From contig CM041199.1 of the NCBI GenBank assembly GCA_023078555.1, positions 1,612,001 to 1,676,000 of the forward strand: a DNA stretch of 64,000 nucleotides, given 5' to 3'. Under the pieces are notes generated by a model. The model saw nothing but the letters and a program-made list of their open reading frames with translations, was not told the origin of the DNA and made no database searches. Source of the stretch: Ulva prolifera (taxonomy: Eukaryota; Chlorophyta; Ulvophyceae; Ulvales; Ulvaceae). Each line of letters begins with the position of its first letter. Position 1 is the first letter of the stretch. Positions 60,901 through 64,000 of the stretch are shown in pieces. The position numbers and the translations under genes were made by a program.

Positions 60901-62175
60901 GGCGCCTGCGCCGAGCGGCTGCCCCGCAGCGTGCAGTACCTGCGCCCAGCACGCACATCACGCCCAGCACGTAGCACATCACAACCCCCTCACCCCGCGC
61001 ATGCGCCCCAGCCGCCCACGCACAAAGCGCAGCATGCACATCACACAGCGCGCACGACACACAGCACGCATGCCACAGCACGCAGCGCGCACTTGCCGTT
61101 GTTGACGCAGCCGCGCTTGCAGCGCTCCGAGCTGGCGGCGGTGCCGGTGCACGTCTCGTAGATGAAGCGCGGCACGACCTTGATCGGGGTGCTGTTGGTG
61201 AACGTGTTGACGGTGGCCGCGAGGTCAGCGAAGAAGGTGTGCACGTCGTGGCACAGCACGCCGCAGTCGTCGTCGGTGTCGTGCCAGACATGCACCTGCA
61301 CCACCTCGCCGCGCTGCTGGTGCCGGAAGTCGAGCTTCACCAGCGGCACCAGGTCCGCCTGCTGCGCCTCGACGGCGTAGCTCTTCAGCCTCTCGCCTGC
61401 ACGCGCGCCACGCGTGCTGTGTGCGCCGCCCATGCTGCGGCTGTACATTAATGGCTGCGGCATGCACGGGGGCCTCGGCGCGTGACCACAGCACAGGGGC
61501 AGCCATCCCCGTTGCGCGTGCGATCAGGGGCGTGCTCATGGACTCGACCTTGCAGAGTGGCTGACGCACGGCCGCCGCGCAGGCTGCTGGCCGTACCCCT
61601 CATCCCGCACATGCATCACAAACATGCCCGTCGCACGGATGCCGTACGGTCAGCCAAGCATGTCCACGGATCATCTACAATGGTTCGAAACGAGAGATAC
61701 TCTCGATGCCAACGAGCGATATATGGGGGGGGGGTTGCGATAAATGGGGGGGGTTGTTGCACACCCTGCTTATTATTCATGACGCCGACGGGCATCGCGA
61801 CGTGCTCCAGGTACTGCAGCGTCTCCACCGCCGCGCTCACGTCCTGGCTGTTCACGCCGGCGAGGAGGTTGGTCGCGTTGGGCGGCGCGACGATGACGAG
61901 GCTGCGCGCGCCGAAGCGTGCCGCGTTGTACGCGCGCTCCGCGCGGGTGCACCCCTCGTCCGCCTCCGTCTCCTCCACGACGAACACGTTGTTCTCGTTC
62001 GCGGGGACCTGCGGCTTGCAGCGCTCCGGCGCGAGCGCGAAGCTCGCGCAGCCGGAGCTGCACCGAACCGTGCCGCACATGCAGTTCGGGCCAAAGTGCA
62101 CGACGCGGGCTCTGCACCGCACGGCATGCTCTTGGTGCGCTGTCAATGCCGACGCTTGCAATGCCCAGAATCTGG

Positions 62176-62211
<36 letters not shown>

Positions 62212-63239
62212 CGGGGGGTTCCCACGTGTGCGTGTGCGGCGATTTTCGGAGGGAGGTGGTGGCTGCACGATTGACAAAGAGGGAGAGCACTGCAAGAGGA
62301 GCCCCACGGGGGTGCGGGCTGCACTGGATGGTGTGGCTAGGTGCAGGGGCAACGTCGGAGCTTGATGGCACGACTCGGTAACAGAGGAACCAGCCGGCTC
62401 GACGGATGTTTGGGACCGTGCGATCTTGGGGAAAGCGGGTCATCGACAGCACCAGCGACGGCCTCGAGAGCATGTGGAAGTGGGGAGCAGCAGCTGTCCC
62501 ACATCCCAGGCAGGCAGGCACTGAGAGCGCCAGACCCTGTGCGGGCAGGCGTTTCGACTCTGCGGCAGGGTCCAGCCCACACAATGGCGCCTCTTGGGCG
62601 TCTGTTCGTATTGATGCAGTTGAGCCCCCCGCAGCGTCGGGTTATATGACAGACAGCAGTGATGATGGAATATCGGCGTGTGTCAGATGAAGCCACGCCA
62701 CACGGGAAGCTTGGTGCGTTGCATATTAGTGCCACTCGGCGTACACATAGATGTAAATGCGTTGCCTCCTCTGACAAGTGCATACCACGATGCTCTCTTC
62801 TGTTTGCTTCGTGGTCGGCTGAGATCACTTCGTCGCGACGTGGACGGCACAAGTATGAGCTCAGCTCGTTCCATGGAACAGCGACCAGTGCAGATATGCA
62901 CGAACCAAACGGCACCGACAATAGTACATAACATGCTGAAAGCACTGGGCCGCAGACCAACTTGCGCGCACCACACGTCGGAGCTGGTGGACTGCGCCGT
63001 GTGCGAGCCACCGTCGGCAGCACTTTGAGACGAACGGAGTCAGGACCGCACTTATCCATGAGCTCACCATACGGAGGCGCTCCATATGCAGCCAGGTGCA
63101 AGCGCAGGGTGTCGTTCTCCTTGCCCTCAGGTACCAGGACGGTGACAGGGATGTTGAAGTCGTCTACAAACTCGGCCTGCGCCTCGCGGCACAGCGCTGC
63201 AGACACCGCTGCAAGCAGCCACAAGACAGATCTCCCCAT
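57994..63239 (-). CDS. Vacuolar sorting receptor-like protein B, 10 exons
   Basis: Tandem paralogue of receptor A with the same ten-exon structure; seven exons have identical lengths. Exons 63052-63239, 61765-62111, 61093-61396, 60789-60939, 60077-60346, 59455-59659, 59074-59303, 58830-58987, 58540-58687 and 57994-58242 join in phase to 749 residues. Signal peptide MGRSVLWLLAAVSAALCREA; PA domain (VFVVEETEADEGCTRAE, GARSLVIVAPPNATN); cargo region (VWHDTDDDCGVLCHDVHTFF, GCVNNGKYCTLRGS, VVTVLPKPKNSHHYRGDL); EGF-like modules (DRNECAEFPALCGR, WGGCWTGESNG, CPLDRCNVETGQ); transmembrane helix (GLSFGIIAAAAIAAAIAFLVL) and an RRRRR stop; a ~95-residue tail with YNNF, a possible YxxPhi endocytic/sorting signal, and GERPPTFGAQNSF. 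The family call rests on domain order and on the close fit of the YCTLRG and YRGDLSA..VMKAAC segments to the plant receptors. Confidence 0.92.
59043..59055 (-). repeat. Poly-C tract (13 nt, sense strand) near the intron 7 donor of receptor B
   Basis: Thirteen G on the + strand, about 18 bases inside intron 7 in the sense direction, with further C-runs next to it. Confidence 0.9.
59711..59790 (+). repeat. Dispersed repeat, diverged copy 4
   Basis: The right half is well kept (CAATGTCCAATGGGACACGG, then GTAAATTTAGATTTAC); the left half is degraded. It lies in intron 5 of receptor B, antisense, and is followed within 15 bases by a 26-nt poly-G tract. Confidence 0.8.
59805..59830 (-). repeat. 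Poly-C tract (26 nt, sense strand) in intron 5 of receptor B
   Basis: Twenty-six G on the + strand, directly beside dispersed repeat copy 4. Confidence 0.95.
62179..62211 (-). repeat. Poly-C tract (33 nt, sense strand) in intron 1 of receptor B
   Basis: Thirty-three G on the + strand, about 68 bases upstream of exon 2 in the sense direction. Confidence 0.95.
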
Positions 63240-64000
63240 CCTTACGATGCAGTTGTAGCTGTTGGGCAGCGGAATGTGTTGACGGGGCACCCAAGACAGC
63301 GCTGCCGCTGCACAAACACAAACGTCACGGAGGCTCGGGCGATAATTTGCTCACAGAAGCAACATGCGATACATCACCAACGTGTGACTACTTTGATGCT
63401 GTGCGTTTGGGGTGGTGGTCGTGCTGGCACCTAGACCGCAAATTGTGTACCGAGCAAATGACGTGGTGGCGTGTGTATGGCGCGTGCCTGTTCGGCGAGG
63501 CTGCGTACGCAATGGCACAGGAGCACGCAACCCGCACTCCCGGCCTCTGCCCGGCGGGGTCGGTCTCTTCTGGGTGTAGCAAGCACTCACGTGAAATTAC
63601 CATAGCAGGGTCTACGTGTGGTATCCAACACGTCCGATCGATCCAGGACCGCAGACATATCCGACAATTCAGTATGCCCCTGGACGCAAGCTCACGTCGT
63701 GCTGTCACGCTCCAGCGCTCGTGCAACTGGAAGGCCAGTCTCTGAAAACACGGCCATCATCTGATGCTGCGCCAGCACTCAAAGTGGAGGCGTAGGCGTG
63801 TGTGTATCGCTGGCCGACGTGCAGCTGTATGGAGGTCCATTTGAGGATAGATTGCGTCTGTAGAAGACCATGCATATGTCAGCATGCATACAGCAGCGGC
63901 GGTCTGTCACGACAGGGTTGCTCAATCGGGTGACTCATGCATGCACATGGCCCCTTGGCCGCGGCATGCTCTACCATCCCAACCGGCTGCATGCCGCGAG
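63240..64000. other. Upstream flank of receptor B, no confident gene
   Basis: Should contain the promoter of receptor B. No TATA-like box stands out in the first 100 bases upstream of its ATG. Frames near 63350-63745 are open on both strands without recognisable content. CATGCATGC words are frequent toward the window end. Confidence 0.5.

Noticed and set aside
61616..62584. 322-codon minus-strand frame containing a polyproline stretch
   Set aside because: Only 61765-62111 (receptor B exon 2) looks coding; the rest is intron read-through.

Overview
This is nuclear DNA from an intron-rich eukaryote, almost certainly a flagellated protist and most probably an alga. Ten protein-coding genes can be modelled, nine of them multi-exon, with exon ends whose reading phases agree across every junction. 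The presence of an axonemal outer-arm dynein chain implies a motile flagellum. A tandem pair of plant-type vacuolar sorting receptors points to the green lineage (a prasinophyte-like alga fits), but a haptophyte or another GC-rich alga is not excluded. Exons are GC-rich. Introns and spacers hold many CATGCATG-like words, and 5' splice sites are dominated by GTGCG, often followed by runs of C.

Layout: 1.6-5.9 kb (-) outer-arm dynein intermediate chain (DNAI2/IC69 type); 6.8-7.4 kb (-) mitochondrial ATP synthase subunit g; 9.0-15.0 kb (+) C78-family cysteine peptidase of the ZUP1/UFSP type with a very large insertion between its catalytic His and Asp; 18.4-20.5 kb (-) SLC35C2-like sugar-phosphate/nucleotide-sugar transporter, 5' end unresolved; 21.7-32.4 kb (+) a 14-exon gene that starts with a mitochondrial-type presequence and ends as ribosomal protein uS9m, about 1,355 residues; 34.2-36.6 kb (-) unrecognised multi-pass membrane protein; 39.6-42.4 kb (+) FAD-dependent DAO-fold oxidoreductase; 42.6-45.0 kb (+) lipid-droplet-associated hydrolase (LDAH) family protein; 46.0-48.1 kb (+) WD40 protein; 49.7-56.3 kb and 58.0-63.2 kb (-) two tandem vacuolar sorting receptor paralogues with matching intron positions.

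Mobile and repeated DNA: a 1,272-bp non-autonomous hAT-like element with a perfect 8-bp target duplication sits in an intron of the uS9m gene. A dispersed repeat of about 85 bp occurs at least five times. A foldback element lies at 37.1-37.5 kb. A 16-bp minisatellite overlaps a splice acceptor of the first receptor gene. Long poly-C/poly-G tracts (13-40 nt) lie in introns, and in every intronic case C is on the sense strand.

The genes form no operon or pathway cluster; this is a typical eukaryotic neighbourhood. No tRNA, rRNA, CRISPR array or prokaryotic feature was seen. Exon coordinates were derived by hand from splice-site motifs, phase agreement and remembered family sequences; none has transcript support here.
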